A stretch of 64,000 nt of DNA from CAVVDY01 sp963815775 (GCA_963815775.1 CAWFIB010000007.1:85637-149636), one strand, 5' to 3'. Positions 16,192-24,919 are shown, counted from the first letter of the stretch. Numbers and translations are program-made. The notes: generated by a model from the letters alone, not told the origin.

Positions 16192-16307
16192 GCACTTTTA
16201 AGGAATACGAAGGGCCGTAGTGTGCCTGTTCAAGCGGGCACCTTCGTGCGATGATAGATTTCTCGCTTGTCTACGACTGCCCCACGAGGATATCCTTAAG
16301 GGCGGTA

Positions 16308-17144
16308 ATGAATCTTCTATTGTCCCAGACTACGCTGTGGTTCAGTGCCCAAGCCCTCCAGCTCGCAGTGCTGGTGTGCATGTATCGGCGAAGAATCCAG
16401 AACTATTATCCGGCATTTTTTTACTATATCGTCGTACAGGTCGTCTCCGATCCATTCTTAACTTTGGCGCAAGGTCGATGGCCTTACTTGTATTACTACG
16501 GGTATTGGGGAACCATCTGCGTTAGCGTGGTGCTTTCGTTCTTTGTGTTGCAGGAAGTTTTCCGCGACGCCTTCCGCCCCTTCGAGGCCTTACGCGACCT
16601 GAGCATAATTCTCTTTCGATGGGCCGCTCTGGTGCTGCTACTAGTCGCCGGAATGTCGGCAATCGCCGCCATAAACCAAAATCAACCCGACAACATTACC
16701 AGCACGGTCCTGCTGGTGGATCGCAATGTGCGGGTCATGCTCTGCGGATTGGTGTTCTTCCTGCTGATGTTCAGCGAGTATCTCGGAATCTCGCGACGCC
16801 ACGTTTTGTTTGGAGTGGCCGTTGGCTTTGGTTTCATCTCTGCGATTCACATGCTGGTGGCGACCGCAGTGGCGCATCAGACGATTTTGCAGCGTACCAC
16901 ACTGTCCTCCATTAACAGCGGTGCCTATGTGATCGCATGCCTCATCTGGCTGGCATACGTTGGTTATCCCAAGACGCTGCTGGCGGGAGAAACCAGGTCG
17001 GATGAACGGCCAAAGGATTGGAACGATGCCCTGGCCGAAGCCCGCGCCAGGATCCCTTCAGAAAGCCTGCTCGACACCATGGACAAGACTGTGGCACAGC
17101 TCCTCGATCGGCGGGAGCACCACAGAGTCGCGGCTCACAAATAA
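16308..17144 (+). CDS. Seven-helix integral membrane protein of unknown function
   Basis: A 278-residue protein with about seven hydrophobic segments, for example 'SAQALQLAVLVCMY', 'YWGTICVSVVLSFFVLQEVF', 'WAALVLLLVAGMSAIAAI', 'VMLCGLVFFLLMFSEYL' and 'VAVGFGFISAIHMLVATAVA', and a soluble C-terminal tail with a helical Glu/Arg-rich end. No catalytic or transporter motif is recognised. ATG 16308 follows AAGGGCGG at good spacing; an upstream ATG at 16251 lacks a ribosome binding site. It starts 116 bp after the repeat protein on the same strand, so a shared transcript is possible. Confidence 0.72.
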   Translation: MNLLLSQTTLWFSAQALQLAVLVCMYRRRIQNYYPAFFYYIVVQVVSDPFLTLAQGRWPYLYYYGYWGTICVSVVLSFFVLQEVFRDAFRPFEALRDLSIILFRWAALVLLLVAGMSAIAAINQNQPDNITSTVLLVDRNVRVMLCGLVFFLLMFSEYLGISRRHVLFGVAVGFGFISAIHMLVATAVAHQTILQRTTLSSINSGAYVIACLIWLAYVGYPKTLLAGETRSDERPKDWNDALAEARARIPSESLLDTMDKTVAQLLDRREHHRVAAHK

Positions 17145-17198
17145 GTCGGCCGGTTCACCGTCCCCTGTCCAGCTTTCCGGCCATAAGAGAAACAGAGC

Positions 17199-18395
17199 CT
17201 AAACCGGCGTCTTTGTCTTTCGAGAAGGATTGAAGAACGGCAGTGGGCGCGCTACAGCTCTCACCTTCTTGCGCACTGCTTCCACCGTCGCTTCGATCTG
17301 AAGCTGGGTTCCTGGTTTTGCGTGTTGCCGCTCCACACTGGCCAGCGCGATGAGCTGCTTCAGCAGGGGAGACCACGTCGTCGAGGTCGCCTTGCCCACC
17401 TGCCTGGTGCCTTTGTAGACCGGAACGTGTACCCGTGAGGCGATGCCAGGCGTTTGCGGCGCCAGACCCACTTCATCGAACAGCGCCTCCATTTCGTTCC
17501 AATCGAGCTCCAGACCCACAAGCTGCCGCTTCGAGCCTTGCGTGGATTCCTTAAGCAAAGCTTCGCGGCCGATGAAGTTTTCTTTTTCAAAGTGCACGAG
17601 CTTGCCCAGCCCGACTTCAAAAGGCGAGTACTTCTGCGAGGCAATGAGCGCCTTCTTGCTGCTGACGTAATCGACATCGGCCAGAATCAGCCCAGCCTCG
17701 ATACGGGCCACATCCAAGGCAAGCATGCCGGTCGGATGAATATCAAACCTGTCGCCGGCGCGCATCAGCGCATCCCACACCGCCACCGCATCGTTCCAGG
17801 CGATCCAGATCTCGTATCCCAGATCGCCGGTGTAACCGGTGCGGGAAATATCGACGGGTACGCCGCCAATTTTGCCGGATGTCTTGCGAAAGTATTTGAG
17901 ATTCGCAATGTCTGCTTCGGCAATGCTCTTTAACAGACCGCCCGAGGTTGGCCCCTGAAGCGCCAGCGCGGCAACCTGCTCGGTGATGTCGCTAATCTCA
18001 ACATCGAAGCCGATCGCGTTCTGTCGAAACCAGCGCAGGTTGGGATCGGCGGCCGTCCAGCGATAGCGGTTCTCCTCCAGCCGAGTGATCGTGCCGTCGT
18101 CAATGACGTTGCCCTCTTCATCGCACCAGCAGCAGTAGATCACCTGGTCGACTGCGACCTTGTTGATCTCGCGCGCGATGACCCGGTTCACGAAGCGGGT
18201 GGCGTCAGGGCCGCTGATCATATATTTGAAGAGTGGAGTAACGTCGATCAGCGCGGCAGCATTGCGAATCGCATTGTATTCGTGCTCGTGATGCGTCTCG
18301 TAAACGCTGACCGCGTAGTAGCCAGACCATTCCCGATAGTTCAGGCTCTGGCAAAGTGAAAAGGTCCTCTCGTGAAGCGCGGTTCCGATAGGCAA
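17199..18395 (-). CDS. Aminomethyltransferase (GcvT)-family folate-dependent protein
   Basis: A protein of about 398 residues with the folate-binding GcvT fold. 'ALIDVTPLFKYMISGPDATRFVNR' matches the N-terminal region, 'ALQGPTSGGLL' and 'ISRTGYTGDLGYEIWI' are the conserved central motifs, and 'VGLGKLVHFEKENFIGREAL' marks the C-terminal domain. The family includes glycine-cleavage T protein and several demethylases. The N-terminus is unlike classical GcvT, and no gcvH or gcvP is nearby, so a stand-alone C1-transfer role is more likely. The start is uncertain: TTG 18395 with GGGAG about 7 bases upstream gives a sensible N-terminus (MPIGTALHERT), while the frame is open to 18518. Confidence 0.8.
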   Translation of the reverse strand: MPIGTALHERTFSLCQSLNYREWSGYYAVSVYETHHEHEYNAIRNAAALIDVTPLFKYMISGPDATRFVNRVIAREINKVAVDQVIYCCWCDEEGNVIDDGTITRLEENRYRWTAADPNLRWFRQNAIGFDVEISDITEQVAALALQGPTSGGLLKSIAEADIANLKYFRKTSGKIGGVPVDISRTGYTGDLGYEIWIAWNDAVAVWDALMRAGDRFDIHPTGMLALDVARIEAGLILADVDYVSSKKALIASQKYSPFEVGLGKLVHFEKENFIGREALLKESTQGSKRQLVGLELDWNEMEALFDEVGLAPQTPGIASRVHVPVYKGTRQVGKATSTTWSPLLKQLIALASVERQHAKPGTQLQIEATVEAVRKKVRAVARPLPFFNPSRKTKTPV

Positions 18396-18562
18396 CGGCA
18401 ATCTCCCGATTTCGCGCTGTGGGCGGATTATAGTAATCGCCGGGAGGTCACGGCAACAGCCCCCGGGCCCGGCCGAAGCTGATCGGCCCCGGCGCGCCCG
18501 ATTTTGCTTTGCCCGCAAGCCCCGGATAGATGCTCACCGGACGCCGGCGCTAGATTTGCATC

Positions 18563-19660
18563 ATGCAAAACGAATCACAGTGGCAACAGGTTCTCTCCCG
18601 CGATGCGCGCCAGGATGGCCGCTTTGTCTTCGCGGTCCGCACCACTGGCGTATATTGCCGGCCGTCGTGTCCCAGCCGTCGGCCTCGCCGCGACTCGGTC
18701 GAGTTCTTCGCCTCCCCCCAAGCCGCCGAGCGCGCCGGATATCGTGCTTGCCTGCGCTGCAAGCCGACGCAGGTTTCCGAGCAAGCCCAGTATGTACTGC
18801 ACGCACGCCAATTGCTGGACAGTTCCGAGAGCGTCTTGACCCTGCAGGAGTTGAGTCGGCGCGTCGGGGTGAGTGCATTTCATCTGCAACGGCTCTTCAA
18901 GCGGGCTACTGGGCTGAGCCCCCGCGAGTACCAGGCGGCGCGTCGGACCCAGCAGGTGAAGGCGCGCTTGCGCGATGGCGTTGACGTAACAACTTCGCTC
19001 TACGACGCTGGTTACGGTTCCCCAAGCCGCTTGTACGAGAACGCCGGCAGACAGTTCGGCATGACTCCGGCGACCTACGGCAAGGGCGGCGCTGGAGAAC
19101 ACATCGCATTCGCCATCGCTGACTCGCCTCTTGGCAAGATGCTGGTGGCGGCTACCACGCGCGGGCTTTGCGCCGTCAGGTTCGGAGAAGACGCTCGCTT
19201 TCTCGAACGCGAATTGCGTCAGGAGTTTCACGCCGCTGAGGTGCAGCGCGACGATGCTGCGCTGCGCGAGTTCGTGGCTTCCATCCATGACGCACTGGCC
19301 GGGCAGGAGACGGTTCTTGATCTCCCGCTCGACATTCGGGCCACTGCCTTCCAGCAAAAGGTCTGGAGTGCTCTGCGCCAGATTCCCGCCGGCGAGACCC
19401 GGTCGTACTCCCAGGTCGCCCGCTCCATCGGCGACCGATCAGCCGCGCGGGCGGTAGCCCGGGCTTGCGCCACCAACCCGGTTGCGGTGGTTATTCCATG
19501 CCACCGCGTGGTACGCCAAGGCGGAGACCTCGCCGGCTATCGCTGGGGCGTCGAGCGCAAAAGGAAGCTCCTGCGCCAGGAGCAAGTGAAGCCTGGACTG
19601 GAACTCCGCCTGATAGCGGCTGGTCCCAAAAATCCGCCGCTACCGCCTAACCAGTGCTAA
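18563..19660 (+). CDS. ada: Ada bifunctional methylation regulator / O6-methylguanine-DNA methyltransferase
   Basis: A complete Ada of 365 residues. The N-terminal zinc domain carries the four-cysteine set in 'GVYCRPSCPSRRP' and 'YRACLRCKP', where a cysteine accepts methyl from phosphotriesters and switches the protein into an activator. The AraC-type helix-turn-helix follows ('LSRRVGVSAFHLQRLFKRATG'). The C-terminal MGMT domain has the active-site 'VIPCHRVV'. Ada repairs alkylated DNA and activates the adaptive response. No alkA or alkB follows; the next gene is a small secreted protein 25 bp downstream. Confidence 0.95.
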   Translation: MQNESQWQQVLSRDARQDGRFVFAVRTTGVYCRPSCPSRRPRRDSVEFFASPQAAERAGYRACLRCKPTQVSEQAQYVLHARQLLDSSESVLTLQELSRRVGVSAFHLQRLFKRATGLSPREYQAARRTQQVKARLRDGVDVTTSLYDAGYGSPSRLYENAGRQFGMTPATYGKGGAGEHIAFAIADSPLGKMLVAATTRGLCAVRFGEDARFLERELRQEFHAAEVQRDDAALREFVASIHDALAGQETVLDLPLDIRATAFQQKVWSALRQIPAGETRSYSQVARSIGDRSAARAVARACATNPVAVVIPCHRVVRQGGDLAGYRWGVERKRKLLRQEQVKPGLELRLIAAGPKNPPLPPNQC

Positions 19661-19685
19661 CATTTTGTGCAACTGGGAGGATCCC

Positions 19686-20039
19686 ATGAAGTCTTTACTG
19701 CTCCTCTCCTTGCTGATGTTTTCTGTGGCCGCCTTCGGGGAAGTGGCCGGTAATCCCGAAGCAGCTATTCCCGCTGGTGGCTCATCGGCGACCACGAACA
19801 GCCCCTACGCCGGAATGCCCGAGGGCCTCAGCGTTCTCGATCAGACGCAGGCAAACGATAGCTCCGGCCCAAATCGCGTCTGCCTGAAGATTCGCGCTTT
19901 TATTTTCGAAACCAACGACGATCAGGTTCCCAGGTTTGTGCGCGAAACCACTTGCCCGCCGGTGACCTGGAGCGCGACGAAGGTCAAGGGAAATATCCAT
20001 CCGAAATTCGCTCCTGCGCCTGGAGGCAATCCTTTCTAG
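19686..20039 (+). CDS. Small secreted protein of unknown function
   Basis: A 117-residue protein with a clear signal peptide (LLLLSLLMFSVAAFG). The mature part has a low-complexity Ala/Gly/Ser stretch and then 'RVCLKIRAFIFETNDDQVP' and 'ETTCPPVTW', giving two cysteines that could form a disulfide. ATG 19686 follows GGGAGGATCCC. No family name recognised. It ends at a strong hairpin, and the ada gene lies 25 bp upstream, so partial read-through expression from ada is possible. Confidence 0.7.
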   Translation: MKSLLLLSLLMFSVAAFGEVAGNPEAAIPAGGSSATTNSPYAGMPEGLSVLDQTQANDSSGPNRVCLKIRAFIFETNDDQVPRFVRETTCPPVTWSATKVKGNIHPKFAPAPGGNPF

Positions 20040-20055
20040 ATCGCGCGCGTGCACA

Positions 20056-20080
20056 AAGGCCTCGCTCGCGGCGAGGCCTT
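20056..20080. terminator. Bidirectional hairpin between convergent genes
   Basis: AAGGCCTCGC at 20056-20065 pairs perfectly with GCGAGGCCTT at 20071-20080 around a 5-nt loop. It sits between the convergent secreted-protein and DUF892 genes. The downstream T content is moderate on both strands. Confidence 0.65.
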
Positions 20081-20104
20081 GTGGGTTGCTTTATGGACCG
20101 CTGC

Positions 20105-20611
20105 CTAGGCGGCTTTGGACTCGAGGTTCACGCTGCGTGCGATTTGAGAGAGCGTTTCGTCGGCCTCCCTCTCCTCGTCCAGGGTCTGCTGCAATAGGCT
20201 TGCAATCTTCTTCTGCCCCAGCAACTCGGCGTACGTCCGGACCGTTCCATAGCCGGCCATTTCGTAGTGTTCCACCCGCTGCGCGGCGCTGATGATCCCA
20301 GCGTCGACAGTGGCATGATCGCCGCCCTGGGAGACAATATCGTCGCCTTCCTTGATGACGCCCTTCATGCCTTTGCAGGTTTGGCCGGAAGCGTCTTCGC
20401 CCAAAGTCTCGAAGATATTTTCCAGCCGTTGAATCTGCTGGCGGGTGACTTCCAGGTGCTGTTGCAGGGCACTCTTGAGTTCCTCGTGGTTTGCTGCCTC
20501 GATCATCTTGGGCAGCGCTTCGGTGATTTGGTCCTCCGCATCGTACAGGTCGCGCAACTCCTGCAAGAAGAGCTGCTCGAGGTTTTCCAGTTTCATGGTG
20601 AAAAGAGCCAT
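20105..20611 (-). CDS. DUF892 ferritin-like protein (YciE/YciF type)
   Basis: A 168-residue four-helix-bundle protein. 'LEQLFLQELRDLYDAEDQITEALPKM', 'LKSALQQHLEVTRQQIQRLENIF', 'VEHYEMAGYGTVRTYAELLG' and 'LLQQTLDEEREADETL' are the family's helices, with Glu and His residues in diiron-like positions. YciE/YciF proteins are stress-induced and function is poorly known. ATG 20611 has GGAGG at spacing about 8, so the upstream extension to 20668 is rejected. Confidence 0.9.
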   Translation of the reverse strand: MALFTMKLENLEQLFLQELRDLYDAEDQITEALPKMIEAANHEELKSALQQHLEVTRQQIQRLENIFETLGEDASGQTCKGMKGVIKEGDDIVSQGGDHATVDAGIISAAQRVEHYEMAGYGTVRTYAELLGQKKIASLLQQTLDEEREADETLSQIARSVNLESKAA

Positions 20612-20891
20612 GGTGTCGTCCTCCAACTCGGGATTCGATTTCTCCGTAGGATGGCACTCGCGCGGCACGTGTTGTGCGGTTTTTGGGCGAGTAGTCGCTT
20701 TTTGAGCTCGATCCGCCCGCTGGCGTTTCTGTTGCTGTTCCGGGCCACCCTGACCGGGTCCGGGGCATCACTGCGGGATTCCCATATCCAAAGTGGCGGC
20801 GGCCTTGGTTGTCCGTGACCAAAGCACAGCCAGGCGGTATCATGCAATGTTGCGTGTTTCGTGATCGAATCTGCCTTCTACTGAGGCCCTT

Positions 20892-21308
20892 ATGCCTGTC
20901 CCCAAAATCCGCGTGCTGGTTGCCAAGCCTGGTCTGGATGGCCACGACCGTGGCGCGAAAGTAATTGCCCGCGCGCTGCGTGATGCCGGAATGGAAGTGA
21001 TCTACACCGGATTGCGTCAGACTCCCGAGATGATCGTCAACGCATCGCTGCAGGAAGACGTGGACGTGATCGGCCTCAGTATTCTCTCGGGAGCCCACAA
21101 CGTCATCGTGCCCCGCGTCATGGAGCTGCTGAAGCAGAACCAGATGGACGACGTGCTGGTCGTCGTCGGTGGCATCATTCCCGATCAGGATGTCGAGGGC
21201 CTGAAGACCGCCGGTGTGGCTGCCGTCTTCCAGCCGGGTACGCCGATGGACTCCATCATCGACTTCATCCGCGCCAACGTGAAGCCGCGAGGCGTCGCCG
21301 CCGGGTAA
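20892..21308 (+). CDS. Cobalamin-binding protein, small subunit of an acyl-CoA mutase type
   Basis: A 138-residue stand-alone B12-binding domain like the C-terminus of methylmalonyl-CoA mutase. 'AKPGLDGHDRGAKVIARALRD' contains the DxHxxG motif whose histidine ligates cobalt; 'IGLSILSGAH' and 'VVVGGIIP' are the other two base-off signatures. The catalytic partner subunit is not in this window. Separate small subunits of this kind occur with methylmalonyl-, ethylmalonyl- and isobutyryl-CoA mutases. Its own promoter region is divergent from the DUF892 gene. Confidence 0.92.
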   Translation: MPVPKIRVLVAKPGLDGHDRGAKVIARALRDAGMEVIYTGLRQTPEMIVNASLQEDVDVIGLSILSGAHNVIVPRVMELLKQNQMDDVLVVVGGIIPDQDVEGLKTAGVAAVFQPGTPMDSIIDFIRANVKPRGVAAG

Positions 21309-21455
21309 CGTTGCCCTCGTCGTCCGCTTCTACAGAGGCGAACTTTACGATCATCATTCTTGTCCAGGCGAGGGACCTGCTGCTCTGGTTTGCGTAAACC
21401 GACCCTTTCCCGCCCCGCAGTCTTTTTCAGTCCAGCTTGAAAGCTCTTGCGATTA

Positions 21456-21821
21456 CTAGAGCTTCCGCGCAATCTTCTGCCCGTCCTTGGTCTCGATGAC
21501 GATGCCGTGGGCCTGGCGGCAGTCCGACTCGCTGGCCTGTGTCCAGTTGAGGATGCCTGACGCTGCGCCGCAGCTGGCATGATGGCCGCAACCATGGGTT
21601 GTTGTCTTGCCGAAGCTGGCTTGAAAATCTGTCTTACCTAGCAGCTTCTCGACGGCCGCGATGTCATCGCTCTTGACGGCGCAACTCGCGTGCTGACCAC
21701 AGGAATTGATGCCCCAACATTTCACTGGAGCAGCCTCGTCAGCATGCACCACGACCGGAGTGCTGAAACCGAGTGCCAGTCCTGCCATCGCCGCGAGAAG
21801 TAGTTTGGAGTTTGCCTGCAT
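21456..21821 (-). CDS. Cys/His-rich secreted protein, bufferin-like metallophore candidate
   Basis: A 121-residue protein with a signal peptide (LLLAAMAGLALGFSTPVVVHA). The mature part has 'KCWGINSCGQHASC' and 'HGCGHHASCGAASG', then a Cys in 'ESDCRQAHG'. These Cys patterns resemble the periplasmic bufferin-type metal-binding peptides (DUF2282 and BufA2-like), but that assignment is by eye. ATG 21821 has GGAGGTG upstream; a longer frame to 22097 would run through the arsR operator and is rejected. It is divergent from arsR with its start 240 bp away, so control by metalloid or copper is plausible. Confidence 0.68.
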   Translation of the reverse strand: MQANSKLLLAAMAGLALGFSTPVVVHADEAAPVKCWGINSCGQHASCAVKSDDIAAVEKLLGKTDFQASFGKTTTHGCGHHASCGAASGILNWTQASESDCRQAHGIVIETKDGQKIARKL

Positions 21822-22034
21822 CGTGAAACTCACCTCCAATGCATGAGAGATAGAAGTGCAGCGACGGTAACACATTTTCTTGCCCGGCGCTCGTCCACAA
21901 TTGTTGGCTTTCACACCACGATCAGGCTGAGGGTAAACCGGGCCGCTGCAACGGTGGCCTGCAACGCAGACCTTTGATCTTGCTCTTCGATTCTCCGATG
22001 CGAATCCGCAGCCCGGAAGGGCCCCTTGCCACAA

Positions 22035-22058
22035 TTCTATATTTCTACTAATATAGAA
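22035..22058. promoter_or_regulatory. ArsR-type operator overlapping the arsR translation start region
   Basis: TTCTATATT and AATATAGAA form a perfect 9-bp inverted repeat with a 6-bp spacer, ending two bases before the arsR ATG. AT-rich imperfect or perfect dyads of this form are typical ArsR/SmtB operators. The position leaves no room for a usual Shine-Dalgarno sequence, so arsR may be translated from a near-leaderless transcript. Confidence 0.72.
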
Positions 22059-22060
22059 AT

Positions 22061-22417
22061 ATGCCGGCCATTCAATCCAGTAACGATCAGGAAGCAATCA
22101 CCAGATACGCCGACATGTTTTCCGCCATGGGCACCGAAGCCCGTTTGCGAATCGTGCAGTTGTTGCTGTCGGCACATCCGGACGGGATGGTCGTGGGTGA
22201 GATTCAGGAAGAGCTGGAGATTCCCAACTCGACCTTGTCCCATCACCTCGACAAGCTCAAGAACGAAGGTCTGGTCAATGTCCAGCGCGAGAGCACCTTC
22301 CTGCGCTACACCGCGAACATCCAGGCTCTCGAGGAGCTGCTTCAGTTCCTCTACGCCGAATGCTGTACCCGAAGTAAGGCTGTCAAACCGCAGGCCATCA
22401 TTCAGCTTTGTAAATAG
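22061..22417 (+). CDS. arsR: ArsR family metalloid-responsive repressor
   Basis: A 118-residue winged-helix repressor. 'MFSAMGTEARLRIVQLLLSA' is the usual ArsR opening, the recognition region is 'NSTLSHHLDKLKNEGLVNVQRE', and a vicinal cysteine pair occurs in the C-terminal helix 'LYAECCTRSK', a plausible As(III) site of the type found in many ArsR proteins. It heads the arsR-arsM-arsC-acr3 run on the plus strand (8 bp to arsM), and is expected to repress it until arsenite binds. Confidence 0.92.
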   Translation: MPAIQSSNDQEAITRYADMFSAMGTEARLRIVQLLLSAHPDGMVVGEIQEELEIPNSTLSHHLDKLKNEGLVNVQRESTFLRYTANIQALEELLQFLYAECCTRSKAVKPQAIIQLCK

Positions 22418-22425
22418 GAGGCAGT

Positions 22426-23277
22426 ATGAGTACGACCGATATCAAGCAGATTGTGAAAGAGAAGTACGGACAGGCGGCGCTGCGCGTAACCACTGGCGGA
22501 AGCGGTTGCTGCGGAGCCACCGCGGCAAGCGATTGCTGCGACCCCATTACCGGCAATCTCTACGACGTCTCGCAGATTCAGCAAATACCCGAGGAAGCCC
22601 TCCTGGCCTCCTTGGGATGCGGCAACCCCACCGCTCTGGCGCAGCTCAGTCCCGGCGAAGTGGTGCTCGATCTCGGCTCCGGCGGCGGTATTGATGTCCT
22701 GCTCTCGGCGCGCCGCGTTGGCCCGACGGGAAAGGCTTACGGTCTCGACATGACCGACGAGATGCTTGCCCTGGCCAACGAGAACAAGCGCAAGTCCGGG
22801 ATGGAGAACGTCGAGTTTCTGCAGGGCGAAATCGAGAACATTCCATTGCCCGATAATACCGTCGACGTCATCATCTCCAACTGCGTCATCAATCTTTCGG
22901 CCGACAAGGACAAAGTTCTGCGCGAAGCCTTCCGCGTGCTCAAGCCCGGCGGCCGCTTTGCCGTCTCCGACGTGGTCACGCGCGGCGAAATCAACCCGCA
23001 GATCCGGCAAAGCATTCTGCTTTGGGTGGGCTGCGTGGCGGGCGCGCTCGACGAATCCGAGTATCGCGCCAAGCTTGCGACAGCCGGCTTCGAGCAGATC
23101 GACATTGAGCCGACCCGAATCCACAAAACCGAGGAAGCCCGGGCCATCCTCTCCGCTGAAGGTATCGACGTCGATGCCATTGCCGCGGAGGTCGACGGCA
23201 AGCTCATGAGTGCATTTGTGCGAGCCGTCAAGCCTGCTTCGCCGAAGGCCTGTTGCGGCCCAACCTGCTGCAACTGA
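22426..23277 (+). CDS. arsM: Arsenite S-adenosylmethionine methyltransferase ArsM
   Basis: A 283-residue SAM-dependent methyltransferase that methylates As(III) to volatile forms. The SAM motif is 'VVLDLGSGGGIDVLLSARRVG'. Conserved arsenite-binding cysteines are visible in the N-terminal 'SGCCGATAASDCC', 'ASLGCGNP', 'ISNCVINLS' and 'WVGCVAGAL'. The C-terminal tail 'CCGPTCCN' adds four cysteines as in many ArsM proteins. The start is well supported by AGGAGG. It lies between arsR and arsC. Confidence 0.95.
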   Translation: MSTTDIKQIVKEKYGQAALRVTTGGSGCCGATAASDCCDPITGNLYDVSQIQQIPEEALLASLGCGNPTALAQLSPGEVVLDLGSGGGIDVLLSARRVGPTGKAYGLDMTDEMLALANENKRKSGMENVEFLQGEIENIPLPDNTVDVIISNCVINLSADKDKVLREAFRVLKPGGRFAVSDVVTRGEINPQIRQSILLWVGCVAGALDESEYRAKLATAGFEQIDIEPTRIHKTEEARAILSAEGIDVDAIAAEVDGKLMSAFVRAVKPASPKACCGPTCCN

Positions 23278-23293
23278 CGCCGGGAGAACGCCA

Positions 23294-23809
23294 ATGGAAG
23301 GACACTACAACGTACTGTTCCTGTGCACCGGCAATTCCGCGCGCTCCATCATGGCTGAGGCCATCCTGAACCGCAAGGGCAAGCCGGCCTTCACGGCCTA
23401 TAGCGCGGGTAGCCACCCCAGCGGCAGCGTCCGCCCGGAAGCGTTACGCCAACTGGAGACGGCCCACATACCGGCGCAAGGTCTGCGTAGCAAGTCGTGG
23501 GAGGAATTCTCCGCCCCGGCCGCGCCCCAACTCGACTTCGTCATCACCGTCTGCGACAACGCCGCCAAGGAGGTCTGTCCGGTTTGGCCGGGGCAGCCGA
23601 TCTCCGCCCATTGGGGAGTGCCCGATCCTGCGGCGGTCACCGGCAGTGCCACCGACCTTGAGCGCGCATTTCGCGACGCCTTCTTCATGCTCGAACGCAG
23701 AATCAGCTTGCTGCTGAGCTTGCCCATAGCCAGTCTGGATCGGCTTGCACTGAAGAAGCAACTGAACGACATAGGACAAATATCGGCTGCAACCGGGCAG
23801 ACCATTTAG
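23294..23809 (+). CDS. arsC: Arsenate reductase ArsC, low-molecular-weight phosphatase type
   Basis: A 171-residue enzyme reducing arsenate to arsenite. The LMW phosphatase loop is 'VLFLCTGNSARSIMAEA' with the catalytic Cys-x5-Arg-Ser, here CTGNSARS. Further cysteines in 'ITVCDNAAKEVCPVWPG' fit the thioredoxin-coupled mechanism. Acidic 'WGVPDPAAV' provides the general acid region. ATG 23294 has GGGAGA upstream; the frame opens further upstream inside arsM, which is rejected. It is the third gene in the arsenic operon. Confidence 0.94.
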   Translation: MEGHYNVLFLCTGNSARSIMAEAILNRKGKPAFTAYSAGSHPSGSVRPEALRQLETAHIPAQGLRSKSWEEFSAPAAPQLDFVITVCDNAAKEVCPVWPGQPISAHWGVPDPAAVTGSATDLERAFRDAFFMLERRISLLLSLPIASLDRLALKKQLNDIGQISAATGQTI

Positions 23810-23822
23810 CCAGGCGGGGCAC

Positions 23823-24908
23823 ATGCATCAACGACGGCGGCTTAGCTTTCTCGATCGATATCTCACGGCTTGGATTTTCGCAGCCATGGCCGCCGGCGTG
23901 GCCCTTGGCTGGTTTGTACCTACCGTCGTCCCCTTTCTCAACCGCTTCAGCTTTGGAACCACCTCGATTCCCATTGCCGTGGGCCTGATCGTCATGATGT
24001 ATCCGCCCTTCACCAAAGTGCGGTATGAAGAGTTGCCCGAGGTCTTTCGCAACAAGAAGATCCTCGGTCTCTCTCTGATCCAGAACTGGGTGGTCGGACC
24101 GATCCTCATGTTCGTGCTGGCCATCGTTTTCCTGCGTGGCTATCCCGAGTACATGGCCGGGCTGATCATGATCGGGCTGGCGCGCTGTATCGCTATGGTG
24201 ATCGTGTGGAACGAACTTGCCAAAGGCGACACCGAGTACGCCGCCGGCCTGGTGGCGTTCAATTCACTTTTCCAGGTATTTTTTTATTCGCTGTATGCGT
24301 GGCTCTTCATTACTGTGCTGCCAGCACACCTGGGGCTGAAGGGGGCCGTGGTTTCGGTCTCGATCGCGGAGATTGCCAAGAGCGTCTTCATCTATCTCGG
24401 GATTCCGTTCCTCGCGGGCTACCTGACGCGCACGCTGCTGCTGCGCGCAAAGGGGCGCGAGTGGTACGACCACAGCTTCGTACCCCGTGTAAGCCCGCTG
24501 ACGCTGATCGCATTGCTGTTCACCATCGTCGTCATGTTCTCGCTGAAGGGCCAGTACATCGTGCAGCTTCCCTTCGACGTACTGCGCATTGCCCTGCCCC
24601 TGCTGGCCTACTTCGTGATCATGTTCCTGGTTTCGTTTTACATGGGACACAAGCTGGGGGCCGACTACTCGAAGACCACAACCCTCGCCTTCACCGCCGC
24701 TTCGAACAATTTCGAACTGGCCATCGCGGTTGCGGTCTCGGTCTTCGGCATCAACTCGGGAGCGGCATTTGCGGCAGTGATCGGGCCGCTGGTGGAAGTG
24801 CCGGTGATGATTGCGCTGGTCAACGTAGCGCTCTATTTCCAGCGTTTGTACTTCACGACTCCCGGGCCGGTACCGATTGAGGCCGCCCCAGTCTCGGTGC
24901 GGGAGTAA
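23823..24908 (+). CDS. acr3: ACR3-family arsenite efflux transporter
   Basis: A 361-residue membrane transporter with about ten helices that exports arsenite using the proton gradient. 'LTAWIFAAMAAGVALGWFVP' starts the first helix, the conserved cysteine in helix four is in 'IGLARCIAMVIVWNELAKG', and 'TAASNNFELAIAVAVSVFG' is the late conserved segment. It begins 13 bp after arsC and closes the operon. Confidence 0.95.
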   Translation: MHQRRRLSFLDRYLTAWIFAAMAAGVALGWFVPTVVPFLNRFSFGTTSIPIAVGLIVMMYPPFTKVRYEELPEVFRNKKILGLSLIQNWVVGPILMFVLAIVFLRGYPEYMAGLIMIGLARCIAMVIVWNELAKGDTEYAAGLVAFNSLFQVFFYSLYAWLFITVLPAHLGLKGAVVSVSIAEIAKSVFIYLGIPFLAGYLTRTLLLRAKGREWYDHSFVPRVSPLTLIALLFTIVVMFSLKGQYIVQLPFDVLRIALPLLAYFVIMFLVSFYMGHKLGADYSKTTTLAFTAASNNFELAIAVAVSVFGINSGAAFAAVIGPLVEVPVMIALVNVALYFQRLYFTTPGPVPIEAAPVSVRE

Positions 24909-24919
24909 GCGCCAGGCCC

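Noticed and set aside
15142..16195. Long antisense open frames (282 and 341 residues) across the tandem repeats
   Set aside because: They are by-products of the 75-bp period, which keeps every frame free of stops; they lack signal peptides, ribosome binding sites and any protein-like composition.
18563..20039. ada plus secreted-protein operon with alkylation role
   Set aside because: The genes are only 25 bp apart, but the second is an unrelated small secreted protein; no alkA/alkB-type gene is present.
21822..22097. 92-residue N-terminal extension of the Cys-rich protein
   Set aside because: It would run through the arsR operator and promoter; the ATG at 21821 has a Shine-Dalgarno sequence and begins a signal peptide.
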